Source of the DNA: Planctomycetota bacterium
GTDB taxonomy: Bacteria; Planctomycetota; Planctomycetia; Isosphaerales; Isosphaeraceae
Reading direction: 5' to 3'
NCBI GenBank assembly: GCA_028291545.1
Contig: JAQGHR010000004.1
Location: forward strand, 1 to 64,000
Length of the DNA stretch: 64,000 bases
Shown here piece after piece: positions 9,178 through 17,734 of the stretch; position 1 is the first letter of the stretch, and each line of letters begins with the position of its first letter. The notes under the pieces were generated by a model. That model saw only the letters and a program-made list of their open reading frames with translations. It was not told where the DNA came from and searched no databases. Made by a program: the position numbers and the translations under genes.

Positions 9178-11015
9178 CTGCTCAACAACGTCGATCCATG
9201 AAGATGCGACCGTTTGAATTGACGATGCTCATCTTCGCGATCATCGCCTTCATGTACTTCACGGGCGAGGTTCTCAAGCCGTTGGCGCTGTCGGTACTCT
9301 TGAGCCTGGCCCTGAGCCCGGCGGTCCGATTATTCGAGCGACTCCGACTGCCGAGAGCAGCCGCGGCCGTACTGGCGGTCGTGATCACCCTGGGCCTCCT
9401 GGGCGGTGTCGGATACGTCGTCGGCCAGCAATTGAGCACCCTGGCGGAGCATCTCCCCGATTACCAGGACAACATCGAGAGGAAACTCAAGGGCATCTTC
9501 AAGCCCGAGCAGCAATCCGCGACGGACCGGCTGAGCACGATGGTTGACGAAGTGACGGCGAAGATGGAGAAGCATCCGGAAGAGAAGGATGGCCAACTGG
9601 TCCCGATCCAGAAGGTTGAGGTCGTCGCGCAGCCAAGATTCCAGGATCAGCTGCACTCGGTGATGGGACCCTACTTGGAATTCCTGGGAGTCGCAAGCTT
9701 CGTCCTGGTTCTGGTGTTGTTCATGCTCATCGGACGAGAGAGCCTGAGGGACCGGATCGTCGGGCTGTTCGGTCATCGCCAGATCGGTCTGACGACGCGA
9801 ACCATGGAAGAAATCCTCCAGCGGACCAGCCGGTATCTGGCGACGAATGCCGTGGTCAACTCGGGCTTTGGCCTGGTGATCGGGTCCGGCCTGTGGTTGA
9901 TCGGCGTGCCCTACGCGGTCCTCTGGGGCTGCCTCGCGGCTTTGCTAAGATTTATCCCCTACGTTGGGTCCGCCGTGTCGTTTGCGTTGCCTCTCATCTT
10001 CTCGATCGCTCACTTCAAGGGCTGGGGCGAGCCACTGGAACTCACCGCCCTCTTCCTCGGGGTTGAGATCATCCTGAACAGCTTCCTGGAGCCAGTCATT
10101 TATGGCAAGACGACCGGGGTCTCGGCACTCGGGCTCCTGGTGGCCGCCATGTTCTGGACCTGGCTGTGGGGGACCATGGGCCTTCTACTCTCAACCCCGT
10201 TGACCGTTTGCCTGGCCGTGCTGGGCAAATATGTTCCCAGCCTTCGCTTCTTCGCGATCCTGCTGGGTGAAGAGTCCGAATTGTCGGCCGACGTTCGGTT
10301 CTATCAGCGGCTCGTTGCCCTGGACCGTGAGGGCGCGCTCGAAGTCGTCAACGAGGCCACGAAATCGCTCCCTCGGGTGCAGCTGTTCGACCAGATCCTT
10401 GTGCCGACGCTGTCCCTGGCGCAGCGTGATGCCATCCGGGAAGAACTTGATGAGGCCGAGCAGGCATTCATCTGGCAGGTCATCGGTGACGTGCTGGATG
10501 GTCTGTCCGGGGTTCCGGACATCAACCTCGCCTCGGTGGCCCTTTCGGCCAATGGAGCATCCATTGGGGGAAATTCGTCTCCGGCACCCAGACGGGTCAT
10601 CGTCGGACTGCCCGCTCAGGGTGCGGCCGACACGTTGGTCCTTCGAATGCTGGGCGAGGTTCTGAGCCCGGCGGGCATCGATCTGGAGATCATCGCGGAT
10701 TCCGAAACGCCGCTCCAGGCCGCCGAACGCGTGGCCGAGTTCTCGCCTACGCTCATTGTCGTGTCGCACGTGCCACCGGAAGGGTTGAGGACGGCTCGTT
10801 ACCTCGTGCAGCGTCTTCGCGCTCAATTCGCGGACTTGCCAATCGTGGTCGGCCGATGGGGAGAAACGGGCGCGGCAGCCTCAGCCGCGGAACGGCTAAT
10901 TGCGATCGGAGCCTCCAGGGTCGTCTTCACCGTCGCGGACGCGAGAGACCGCATTGTCGGTCTCGCTCTGCCCGAAAAGGCACATGAAGCGTCTGCGCTG
11001 CCGCTGCCTGCGTGA
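9174..11015 (+). CDS. AI-2E family transporter with long C-terminal extension
   Basis: This 613-residue protein belongs to the AI-2E/PerM family of multi-helix membrane proteins, whose members include autoinducer-2 exporters and Na+/H+ antiporters. Membrane helices occupy about 13-90 and 160-365, and the intervening charged region (about 95-150) is the usual soluble loop. After the membrane part come a helical linker (about 370-450) and a domain at about 470-600 that looks like a cobalamin-binding-type Rossmann fold but lacks the DxHxxG motif. ATGA overlap with the channel gene and AGGAGG about ten bases upstream support the start. Substrate not predictable. Confidence 0.82.
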   Translation: MTAQQRRSMKMRPFELTMLIFAIIAFMYFTGEVLKPLALSVLLSLALSPAVRLFERLRLPRAAAAVLAVVITLGLLGGVGYVVGQQLSTLAEHLPDYQDNIERKLKGIFKPEQQSATDRLSTMVDEVTAKMEKHPEEKDGQLVPIQKVEVVAQPRFQDQLHSVMGPYLEFLGVASFVLVLVLFMLIGRESLRDRIVGLFGHRQIGLTTRTMEEILQRTSRYLATNAVVNSGFGLVIGSGLWLIGVPYAVLWGCLAALLRFIPYVGSAVSFALPLIFSIAHFKGWGEPLELTALFLGVEIILNSFLEPVIYGKTTGVSALGLLVAAMFWTWLWGTMGLLLSTPLTVCLAVLGKYVPSLRFFAILLGEESELSADVRFYQRLVALDREGALEVVNEATKSLPRVQLFDQILVPTLSLAQRDAIREELDEAEQAFIWQVIGDVLDGLSGVPDINLASVALSANGASIGGNSSPAPRRVIVGLPAQGAADTLVLRMLGEVLSPAGIDLEIIADSETPLQAAERVAEFSPTLIVVSHVPPEGLRTARYLVQRLRAQFADLPIVVGRWGETGAAASAAERLIAIGASRVVFTVADARDRIVGLALPEKAHEASALPLPA

Positions 11016-11084
11016 GACAGTTCGCGAGTGGCATATACATTGCTTATCATGGGTAATTGAAAGCCTCCACGGGTAGATCGAGCG

Positions 11085-11693
11085 ATGATCAAGCAACCTG
11101 ATTCCCAGAGCAGGCGTGGCCGAGGGTCAACTCCTCCGAGGACCCGTCGCGAATCCCAAGCCTCCCTCCAAATGAGAAAGCATGTGCCCGCGATGGCCGC
11201 GATGACTGAGATTGACCGTCCCTGGATCCAATCCGAGTTCGCGAAGTTGATCGCCGCAGAGCGATCCTTGATCACCGAAGCGAAGTCGAGGGCATCCTCG
11301 CCGCCGGACCCGACCCTTGGCGTCCTATATCATGAGATCGAAATCGCGGACGAGCGTCATCTGAAAGTCCTCGAAACCATCGCAGCTCGTTACGGCTATA
11401 CGCCGAGTCGTTCCGAGAGCGGTGGGGTCGGTGAGACGCTCGGACGCCTCAGGGACAAGGTGTCCGAGATCGGCTCCACACCCTCGGACCTTCTCAACAG
11501 AGATCTCCAGGCCAAGTCCGATGCTCTCCATTGGGAGACCGCCTGGACCCAGGCGTTCGTGGCCATCGGCGATGCGACGAGCGCGGACGAACTCTCGGCT
11601 GTGCTGAAGGAAGATCAAGTTCACCATGATGCCCTGCTGGAGGGCCTCAAACACATGATCGAGCAGGGGGCTCGGGGCTCGGTCAAGACCTGA
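11085..11693 (+). CDS. Ferritin-like four-helix protein of unknown function
   Basis: The 202-codon frame encodes an acidic, helix-rich protein. Carboxylate/His patterns spaced like a di-iron ferritin-like bundle are visible: a Glu in AAERS, EIEIADERH, a Glu in HWETAW and EDQVHHD. No specific family is recognised. The first 40 residues are Ser/Arg-rich and poorly structured, so translation could instead begin at the ATG at 11202, just before the first helix; neither start has a strong ribosome site. It lies 69 bases after the AI-2E gene, and two other iron-associated genes follow, which supports an iron or oxidative stress role by context only. Confidence 0.6.
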   Translation: MIKQPDSQSRRGRGSTPPRTRRESQASLQMRKHVPAMAAMTEIDRPWIQSEFAKLIAAERSLITEAKSRASSPPDPTLGVLYHEIEIADERHLKVLETIAARYGYTPSRSESGGVGETLGRLRDKVSEIGSTPSDLLNRDLQAKSDALHWETAWTQAFVAIGDATSADELSAVLKEDQVHHDALLEGLKHMIEQGARGSVKT

Positions 11694-11804
11694 AGCAAGC
11701 TCCTTTCTGAAAATTGACCCTTTCCCCACGGCACGAATTCAGGCTCGATAAAGGTTATGCCTGGTATTGTATGTGCATGTGGTTCTTTGTGGAGTGCGCA
11801 CCAG

Positions 11805-12371
11805 ATGAAAGAATCGCCCAGCCCCGGAACTCCCGGCAAGAACGGTGTGAACGGCGCTCACCAGATGAACGGAACGAGAAATCCTACTGGCACGATGACT
11901 TCGGCGCTAGAAACGCCCTCGACGCAAAAGCCTCGAACTTTCTGGACCTCCGAAACGTTTACGGCGTGGGCTGGCAGCCCATTTGCACTCTACGGGGCGG
12001 CCGCGCTCGTCGTGGCTTGGCTGGCCGTTGGTCCGTTGTGCGGATACTCCGACACATGGCAGTTGACCATCAATACGGGAACCTCGGTCATCACGTTCTT
12101 GATGGTGTTCCTCATCCAGCGCACGCAGAATCGCGACACGCGGGCCATCCACCTGAAGCTGAATGAGCTCATCGCTGCCGTGGAGGGAGCCAGCAACCGG
12201 CTGATCAATGCGGAGGATCTGGATGATGAGGCCATGCGTTCCATCTACGAACGGTTCCAGGAATTGGCAGTCACAATGCAGGCCGAAGGGCCTTCGTGTC
12301 GGGCGAGTTCCGTGGAGGAGGTTCCGCTTCCCGATGAAGCGGCGATCGGCGTGAACAAATCAACAAACTGA
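11805..12371 (+). CDS. Low-affinity iron permease family protein
   Basis: This 188-residue protein carries the Iron_permease (PF04120-type) region. The sequence FTAWAGSP leads into two membrane helices (about 55-72 and 88-105), and the motif FLIQRTQNRDTRA follows directly, then a LKLNELI helix. Bacterial members are small two-helix proteins of uncertain transport activity. The N-terminal 45 residues are Pro/Thr/Gly-rich and may be disordered; a shorter start at the MTSALE Met is possible. GGAG lies about ten bases before 11805. It is followed after 15 bases by the DUF892 gene, so the two are probably co-transcribed. Confidence 0.78.
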   Translation: MKESPSPGTPGKNGVNGAHQMNGTRNPTGTMTSALETPSTQKPRTFWTSETFTAWAGSPFALYGAAALVVAWLAVGPLCGYSDTWQLTINTGTSVITFLMVFLIQRTQNRDTRAIHLKLNELIAAVEGASNRLINAEDLDDEAMRSIYERFQELAVTMQAEGPSCRASSVEEVPLPDEAAIGVNKSTN

Positions 12372-12386
12372 TTGGGAGGCACGATC

Positions 12387-12884
12387 ATGAAGTTGCGTTC
12401 TCTTTCGGACCTGTTCATTGTCGAGCTGAGTGATCTCATGAGCGCAGAGAATCAACTCATCAAGGCCCTTCCGAAGATGGCCAAGGGCGCCAGCTCGCCG
12501 GACCTTCGGAAGGCATTCGAGGACCATCTCGAACAGACGAAGGGACATGTGCAGCGATTGCAGACCATCTTTGAAGAACTCGGAGAGTCGCCCAAACGCA
12601 AGAAGTGCAAGGCGATGGAGGGGCTGATTGAGGAGGGCGAGGAGATGCTCGGCGAGAATGCCGAGCCCGCGGTCAAGGACGCAGGGCTCATCGGGGCCGC
12701 CCAGCGGGTTGAACATTATGAGATCGCGGCGTACGGAACAGCGGCAACATACGCCAGGCACCTGGGGGACACGGTGGCGGAACAACTCCTCCGTCAGACA
12801 CTCGCCGAGGAAGGCGAAACGGATAAGCTGCTGACGAGTATCGCCGAGTCCTCGATCAACTTCCGGGCCGAGGTTCCGGTTTGA
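12387..12884 (+). CDS. DUF892 / YciF-like ferritin-like protein
   Basis: This 165-residue helical protein of the DUF892 (YciF) family has a ferritin-like fold, is often induced by stress, and is thought to bind a di-metal centre. The family hallmarks are LSDLFIVELSDLMSAE near the N-terminus, HLEQTKGHVQRL in the second helix, and RVEHYEIAAYGT and LAEEGETDKLL in the C-terminal half; these supply the carboxylate and His ligands. Length fits the family. The ATG at 12387 is preceded by GGGAGG with eight-base spacing. It is the last gene of the run beginning at 7999 and is followed by an intrinsic terminator. Confidence 0.88.
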   Translation: MKLRSLSDLFIVELSDLMSAENQLIKALPKMAKGASSPDLRKAFEDHLEQTKGHVQRLQTIFEELGESPKRKKCKAMEGLIEEGEEMLGENAEPAVKDAGLIGAAQRVEHYEIAAYGTAATYARHLGDTVAEQLLRQTLAEEGETDKLLTSIAESSINFRAEVPV

Positions 12885-12916
12885 AATTGCGATTAATCAG
12901 GTAGCGGCCAGTTCGA

Positions 12917-12950
12917 GCGCGTCCGATTATTCGGACGCGTTCTTGTTTTC
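12917..12950 (+). terminator. Rho-independent terminator
   Basis: A nine-base-pair perfect stem (CGCGTCCGA/TCGGACGCG, plus one G-T closing pair) with a TTAT loop is followed by TCTTGTTTT. It lies 32 bases after the DUF892 stop and closes the 8.0-12.9 kb run. Confidence 0.8.
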
Positions 12951-13194
12951 CCGTGACACGATCTCTAGGCGGACGCCCCGAATTGCTTTCGCTTGCCGTT
13001 GTACCCCCATCCGTATCGCAGAAGCTGCGGATACCCGTCCCTCCGCACGGCTCGTCCTCACGGAAACCGTTCGCCGCGGCCGACCATGGCTTGTGCGGGA
13101 CGCACACGATGGGATAATCCATCGGGGGGCGACTCGTGTCCGCGCGAGGACGAAGACGTAGGCGACGACCCGATCGTCCGATCTTGAGGTTCCG
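12951..13194. other. Intergenic region upstream of PSD1 cytochrome gene
   Basis: Between the terminator and the cytochrome start there is no supported gene; small open frames on both strands lack domains. It presumably contains the promoter for the nine-gene run that follows. I could not assign -35 and -10 boxes. Confidence 0.4.
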
Positions 13195-16100
13195 ATGCAG
13201 CCATCGAGGTTCGTGAGCCTTCTTATCCTGGTCGTTTTGCCTCTGGCGCGAACGATGGCCCAATCGGACCCTGGCAGCCAGGATCAGAAATCCGCCCCAC
13301 TGGCCCCGTCATTCAAGACCGAGATTCAGCCTCTCCTTCAGTCCAAGTGCGTTCGGTGCCATGGCGAAAAATCGCTCAAAGCGGATCTGGACCTGAGCAC
13401 GTTCAAGGGCATTGTCAAGGGCGGAGAGTCCGGTCCCGTCATCGTGACCGGCAAGCCGGACGAAAGCCCGCTGTATGAAAAGGTCCATAAAGGCGAGATG
13501 CCCCCCGCAAAGAAGGATCGTCTCAGCGAGGTCCAGGCGGACTCCCTCCGGCGATGGATTGCCTCGGGCGCGAAGTCGGATTCGGATCCAGGTGACGACG
13601 TCAATCCGATCGCCAAGGCACCGTTGAGTCAACATGACGTCATCCCCATCGTGCTGCGACACTGCACCGGTTGTCACGGACTTCGTCAAAAAGAGGGCAA
13701 CCTGGATCTTCGGAGCAGGGCCTCAATGCTCCGTGGCGGGAAATCCGGCGCCGCCATTGTTCCGGGCAAACCCGAGGCAAGCCTGCTGATCAAGCGGATT
13801 CATCTCGGCCAGATGCCTCCGCCCGCACGCCTGGTCGAAGGGAGCGTGAAGCCGGTCGATCAGGCGGAGACGGAAATTCTCGGCCGTTGGATCAGCCAGG
13901 GCGCACCCGAAATCGCGATTGATCCCGATATCGCGACAAACCGACCCGACCCGCTGGTCACGGACAAGGACCGAGAATTCTGGGCCTTTCAGCCGCCGAA
14001 GCCCGTGACGGTGCCCGGCGTAAGGCATCAGGAGCGAGTTCGGAATCCTGTTGATGCCTTTGTGCTTCAGAAACTTGAGGCGAAGGGGCTCTCGCTCGCC
14101 CCGGAGGCCGAGCGGCTCGTCCTGTTGCGCCGGGCCTCGTTCGACCTGACCGGACTTCCTCCCGATCCGGAAGAGGTCCGTTCGTTCCTCGCGGACACCG
14201 ACCCGAATGCTTACGCCGTCCTGATTGATCGCCTCCTCGCCTCGCCCCGATACGGCGAACGTTGGTGCCGTTACTGGCTAGATCTTGCCGGATACTCGGA
14301 CTCGGAGGGGAAGCGTGAGCAGGATTTGCCGCGTCCCCACGCCTGGCGATATCGAGATTACGTCATCCGTGCCTTCAACAGCGACAAGGGCTACGATCGC
14401 TTCCTGATGGAACAACTCGCAGGCGATGAGCTGGCCGATTATGAGAACGCGCCGGAGATCACGCAGGAAATTTACGACAACCTGGTGGCGACCGGGTTCC
14501 TCCGCATGGCACCCGATGCGACCTGGGCGAATATCACGGGATATGCCCCCGACCGGATCGAAGTCATCGCCGATGAGATCGACATTCTCGGTTCCGCCGT
14601 CATGGGCCTGACCCTCAAGTGTGCCCGTTGCCACACGCACAAATTCGACCCGATCCCTCATCGCGATTACTATCGGCTGGTGGACGTTTTCAAAGGCGCG
14701 TACGACGAGTACGACTGGCTCAAGCCCGATGTCCGGCCTGGGCTGGGGCCGGTGAGCGAGGACCCGCGGGGAGGTCGGCTGCTGCCCTTCGTCACGACTG
14801 CGGAGCGTCGCGCCTGGGAGGCAAGTCATGCGAAGATCCAGAAAGAGACGGACGCGATCCGCCTAGAAATAGGAAAGCAGACGGAAGTCCTGTGCGCCAA
14901 ATACCGCGAGGAACGGCTTGCCGGTTTGCCCGAGGTCTTGAGGGCCGACCTCAGAACCATGCTCGCCACCACCCCCGGGAAGCGGGACGCGGTCCAGAAG
15001 TACCTCGCCACCAAGTTTGAGGCGCAATTGAGTGTCGACGCGAACACGCTGAAGATGCTCGACCCGGCGTACAAAAAGGCATTCGAGGACGCCGACGCGA
15101 AGATTCGAGACCTGGAGAGCCGACGGTCGCCGGAGCCCAAGATCCAGGCCCTGTGGGACCGGGGCGAACCATCGCCGACGTACATTTATCGCCGGGGTGA
15201 TTTCTTGAGCCCCAGCCGCCTGGTCGGACCGGGTGTCCCCTCCGTCTTGACGGACGGTAAAGACACCGCCTTTGAGGTGAAGCCACCCTGGCCGGGCGCG
15301 AAAAAGACCGGACGACGTCTGGCCTTCGCGCGTTGGATCACCCGACCGGACCACCCGCTCACGGCGAGGGTCGCCATCAATCGAATCTGGAAACATCACA
15401 TGGGTTCGGGCATCGTGAAGACGCTCGACAATCTCGGGAAAGCCGGGTCCTCGCCCTCTCACCCGGATTTATTGGACTGGCTGGCCGGTGAGTTCGTCCG
15501 AAGCGGCTGGAGTATCAAGGCAATGCATCGGTTGATCATGAATAGTGCCACCTACCGGCAGAGTTCGGCGGTGACCCCGGAACTGGTGTCAATGGACCCC
15601 GACAATGCCTTGTATTCTCGCATGCCCCTCGTTCGGCTAGATGCCGAGGCCCTATACGACACGCAGCTCGTGGTCGCCGGTCGCCTCAACGAGACGCGCT
15701 TTGGTCCCGCCGATCCGGTCCAGGTCCAACCCGACGGGCTCGTGACCCCGACCGGCACGCAGGCCGGTTGGCGTCGGATGATCTACGTGCGACAGGCGCG
15801 GAAGCAGATCCCGACACACATGGAGAATTTTGATTTTCCTCAGATGAACCCCAATTGCGTCGAGCGACGCGACTCGATTGTCGCCCTTCAGGCCCTCCAA
15901 CTCATGAACGCCCGGATGAATCACGAGCTGGCCGAGGAGTTCTCCCGACGAGTCCGACGAGAGGCCGGAACCGAAGCGCCGAAGCAGATCGAACAGATCT
16001 ACCTGATCGCACTGAACCGCCTCCCCAGCGACGAAGAAAATCGGATCGGCGTCGAGGCCTTGGCGAAGCTGGCCCGACACTGGCAACTGGCGTCGCCAGG

Positions 16101-16197
16101 CGTCGGACATACAGACCCCGATGCCGCGTCGCGAAAAGCAATCGCGACGTATTGCCACGCGATCATGAACTCGGCAGGGTTCCTGTACGTGGATTGA
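13195..16197 (+). CDS. Planctomycete cytochrome c protein, two PSCyt1 repeats plus DUF1549/DUF1553
   Basis: This 1000-residue exported protein has a signal peptide (about 1-22). Two PSCyt1 cytochrome c modules follow, with haem-binding CVRCH at 52-56 and CTGCH at 157-161. The DUF1549 (PSCyt2) domain spans about 270-480 and contains a third CxxCH (CARCH, 476-480) followed by KFDPIPHRDYY. DUF1553 (PSD1) fills about 690-960, with the typical HPLTARVAINRIWKHH and AMHRLIMNSATYR signatures. These proteins are abundant in planctomycetes and are thought to be exported redox proteins of unknown substrate. It is followed after 79 bases by a DUF1501 gene, the usual partner. The tandem PSCyt1 arrangement distinguishes it from the second copy at 34162. 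Confidence 0.9.
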   Translation: MQPSRFVSLLILVVLPLARTMAQSDPGSQDQKSAPLAPSFKTEIQPLLQSKCVRCHGEKSLKADLDLSTFKGIVKGGESGPVIVTGKPDESPLYEKVHKGEMPPAKKDRLSEVQADSLRRWIASGAKSDSDPGDDVNPIAKAPLSQHDVIPIVLRHCTGCHGLRQKEGNLDLRSRASMLRGGKSGAAIVPGKPEASLLIKRIHLGQMPPPARLVEGSVKPVDQAETEILGRWISQGAPEIAIDPDIATNRPDPLVTDKDREFWAFQPPKPVTVPGVRHQERVRNPVDAFVLQKLEAKGLSLAPEAERLVLLRRASFDLTGLPPDPEEVRSFLADTDPNAYAVLIDRLLASPRYGERWCRYWLDLAGYSDSEGKREQDLPRPHAWRYRDYVIRAFNSDKGYDRFLMEQLAGDELADYENAPEITQEIYDNLVATGFLRMAPDATWANITGYAPDRIEVIADEIDILGSAVMGLTLKCARCHTHKFDPIPHRDYYRLVDVFKGAYDEYDWLKPDVRPGLGPVSEDPRGGRLLPFVTTAERRAWEASHAKIQKETDAIRLEIGKQTEVLCAKYREERLAGLPEVLRADLRTMLATTPGKRDAVQKYLATKFEAQLSVDANTLKMLDPAYKKAFEDADAKIRDLESRRSPEPKIQALWDRGEPSPTYIYRRGDFLSPSRLVGPGVPSVLTDGKDTAFEVKPPWPGAKKTGRRLAFARWITRPDHPLTARVAINRIWKHHMGSGIVKTLDNLGKAGSSPSHPDLLDWLAGEFVRSGWSIKAMHRLIMNSATYRQSSAVTPELVSMDPDNALYSRMPLVRLDAEALYDTQLVVAGRLNETRFGPADPVQVQPDGLVTPTGTQAGWRRMIYVRQARKQIPTHMENFDFPQMNPNCVERRDSIVALQALQLMNARMNHELAEEFSRRVRREAGTEAPKQIEQIYLIALNRLPSDEENRIGVEALAKLARHWQLASPGVGHTDPDAASRKAIATYCHAIMNSAGFLYVD

Positions 16198-16276
16198 GAC
16201 GTCGATCCGTCCAAGAACCTGTGGCGCACCCCGTGAATTGGCGCGCGAGTCGTACCGGCGCCGGGGAGAAGAGACA

Positions 16277-17734
16277 ATGTCGGAAAGCGGACTGCGAGAA
16301 GCGACCAACATCTCCCGGCGCAGCTTTCACCAGGGCGTCTCCAGCGGCATACTTGGTTCGGCGCTGACTTATCTGCTCGCGCGGGACCTGCAAGCCTCGG
16401 ATGGCCCAGGAGACCGCTACCAGGACTTGAAGCCGCGCGATCCGCATTTCGATCCCAAGGCAAAGTCCGTCATTCATCTTTTCATGAATGGCGGCCCCAG
16501 CCAGATGGACCTGTTCGACCCGAAGCCGATGCTCGATAAGCACCACGGGGAGAGCTATTCCGACAAGATCGCCGGTGAGGTCGAGTTCATCAAGGACGCG
16601 GGTGCCCTGATGCGCAGCCCGTTCAAGTTCGCCCGACACGGCGAATGCGGCGCGCCGGTCTCGGAGGTCATGCCTCACCTCGCCGGGCTCGTCGATGACA
16701 TCGCGTTCATCCGTTCGATGCATACGACCAACCTGACCCACGAGCCGGCGGTGTACCTCATCCAGACGGGCAAGATGGGACCAGGCCGCCCCACGGTGGG
16801 ATCATGGGTCGTCTATGGCCTGGGCAGCGAGAACCAGAACCTTCCGGCTTACGTCGTGCTCGATGATCCGCTGGGCCTGCCCGTCAACGGCGTCGAAAAC
16901 TGGCAGGCGGGATTCCTCCCCCCGACGTTTCAGGGGACGCGATTCCGTTCCACCGGGTCTCCGATCCTGAATCTCAAGAGCGAAATTGATCGTCCGGCCG
17001 ACGTCTTGCACCTGGAGCAAGACCTGATCAACCGCCTCGACCAGATCCACAAACACGACCGGCCGGGTCAGCCCAACCTGGAAGCTCGCATCGCCAGTTA
17101 CGGTCTCGCCGCCCGGATGCAACTCGCGGCGACGGAGGCGCTGGACGTCTCGCGGGAGTCGGTGAAGACGCAGGAGATGTACGGCATCGGGCGTCAGCCG
17201 ACCGACTCCTACGGTCGCCGTTGCCTGATCGCGCGGCGTCTGGTCGAACGCGGCGTGCGTTTCGTCCAGCTCTACATCAACAGTCACATCTGGGACACGC
17301 ACACGTCGCTCGCGACCGAGCTCAAGAGCGCCTGCGATCGCACGGATCGGCCAATCGCCGCGCTTCTCAACGACCTGAAGCAACGGGGATTGTTCGACAC
17401 GACGCTTGTCGTCTGGGGAGGCGAATTCGGCCGTCTCCCGATCGCGCAATTGCCGCCCGACAAGAATGAGAGCAAGGCCGGTCGAGACCACAACAAGAAC
17501 GCCTTCTGCACGTGGATGGCTGGTGCCGGAATCAAGGGCGGTACAACCCACGGAACGACCGATGAACTGGGACTCAAGGCCGTCGAGAATCGCGTGAGCG
17601 TGCCCGACTGGCATGCGACCATCCTCCACCTCCTGGGGCTTCATCACGATCGTCTCTTCATCGAGCAGAACGGCCTCAAGGAAAAACTGACGGGTGTGAG
17701 CGAAGCCCGAGTTGTCAAGGAGATCCTGTCATGA
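16277..17734 (+). CDS. DUF1501 domain protein, twin-arginine exported
   Basis: This 485-residue protein of the DUF1501 family has an alkaline-phosphatase/sulfatase-like fold. A twin-arginine signal (ISRRSFHQG then a hydrophobic stretch to about 38) directs export by Tat. Family motifs include FMNGGPSQMDLFDPKP near residue 75, VVWGGEFGRLP and a GRDHNKN segment, which hold putative metal ligands, and a C-terminal DWHATILHLLGL. The ATG at 16277 follows GGGGAGAAGAGAC. It pairs with the upstream PSD1 cytochrome, and its stop overlaps the start of the SMP-30 gene by four bases, so all three are probably expressed together. Enzymatic activity of the family is not established. Confidence 0.9.
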   Translation: MSESGLREATNISRRSFHQGVSSGILGSALTYLLARDLQASDGPGDRYQDLKPRDPHFDPKAKSVIHLFMNGGPSQMDLFDPKPMLDKHHGESYSDKIAGEVEFIKDAGALMRSPFKFARHGECGAPVSEVMPHLAGLVDDIAFIRSMHTTNLTHEPAVYLIQTGKMGPGRPTVGSWVVYGLGSENQNLPAYVVLDDPLGLPVNGVENWQAGFLPPTFQGTRFRSTGSPILNLKSEIDRPADVLHLEQDLINRLDQIHKHDRPGQPNLEARIASYGLAARMQLAATEALDVSRESVKTQEMYGIGRQPTDSYGRRCLIARRLVERGVRFVQLYINSHIWDTHTSLATELKSACDRTDRPIAALLNDLKQRGLFDTTLVVWGGEFGRLPIAQLPPDKNESKAGRDHNKNAFCTWMAGAGIKGGTTHGTTDELGLKAVENRVSVPDWHATILHLLGLHHDRLFIEQNGLKEKLTGVSEARVVKEILS

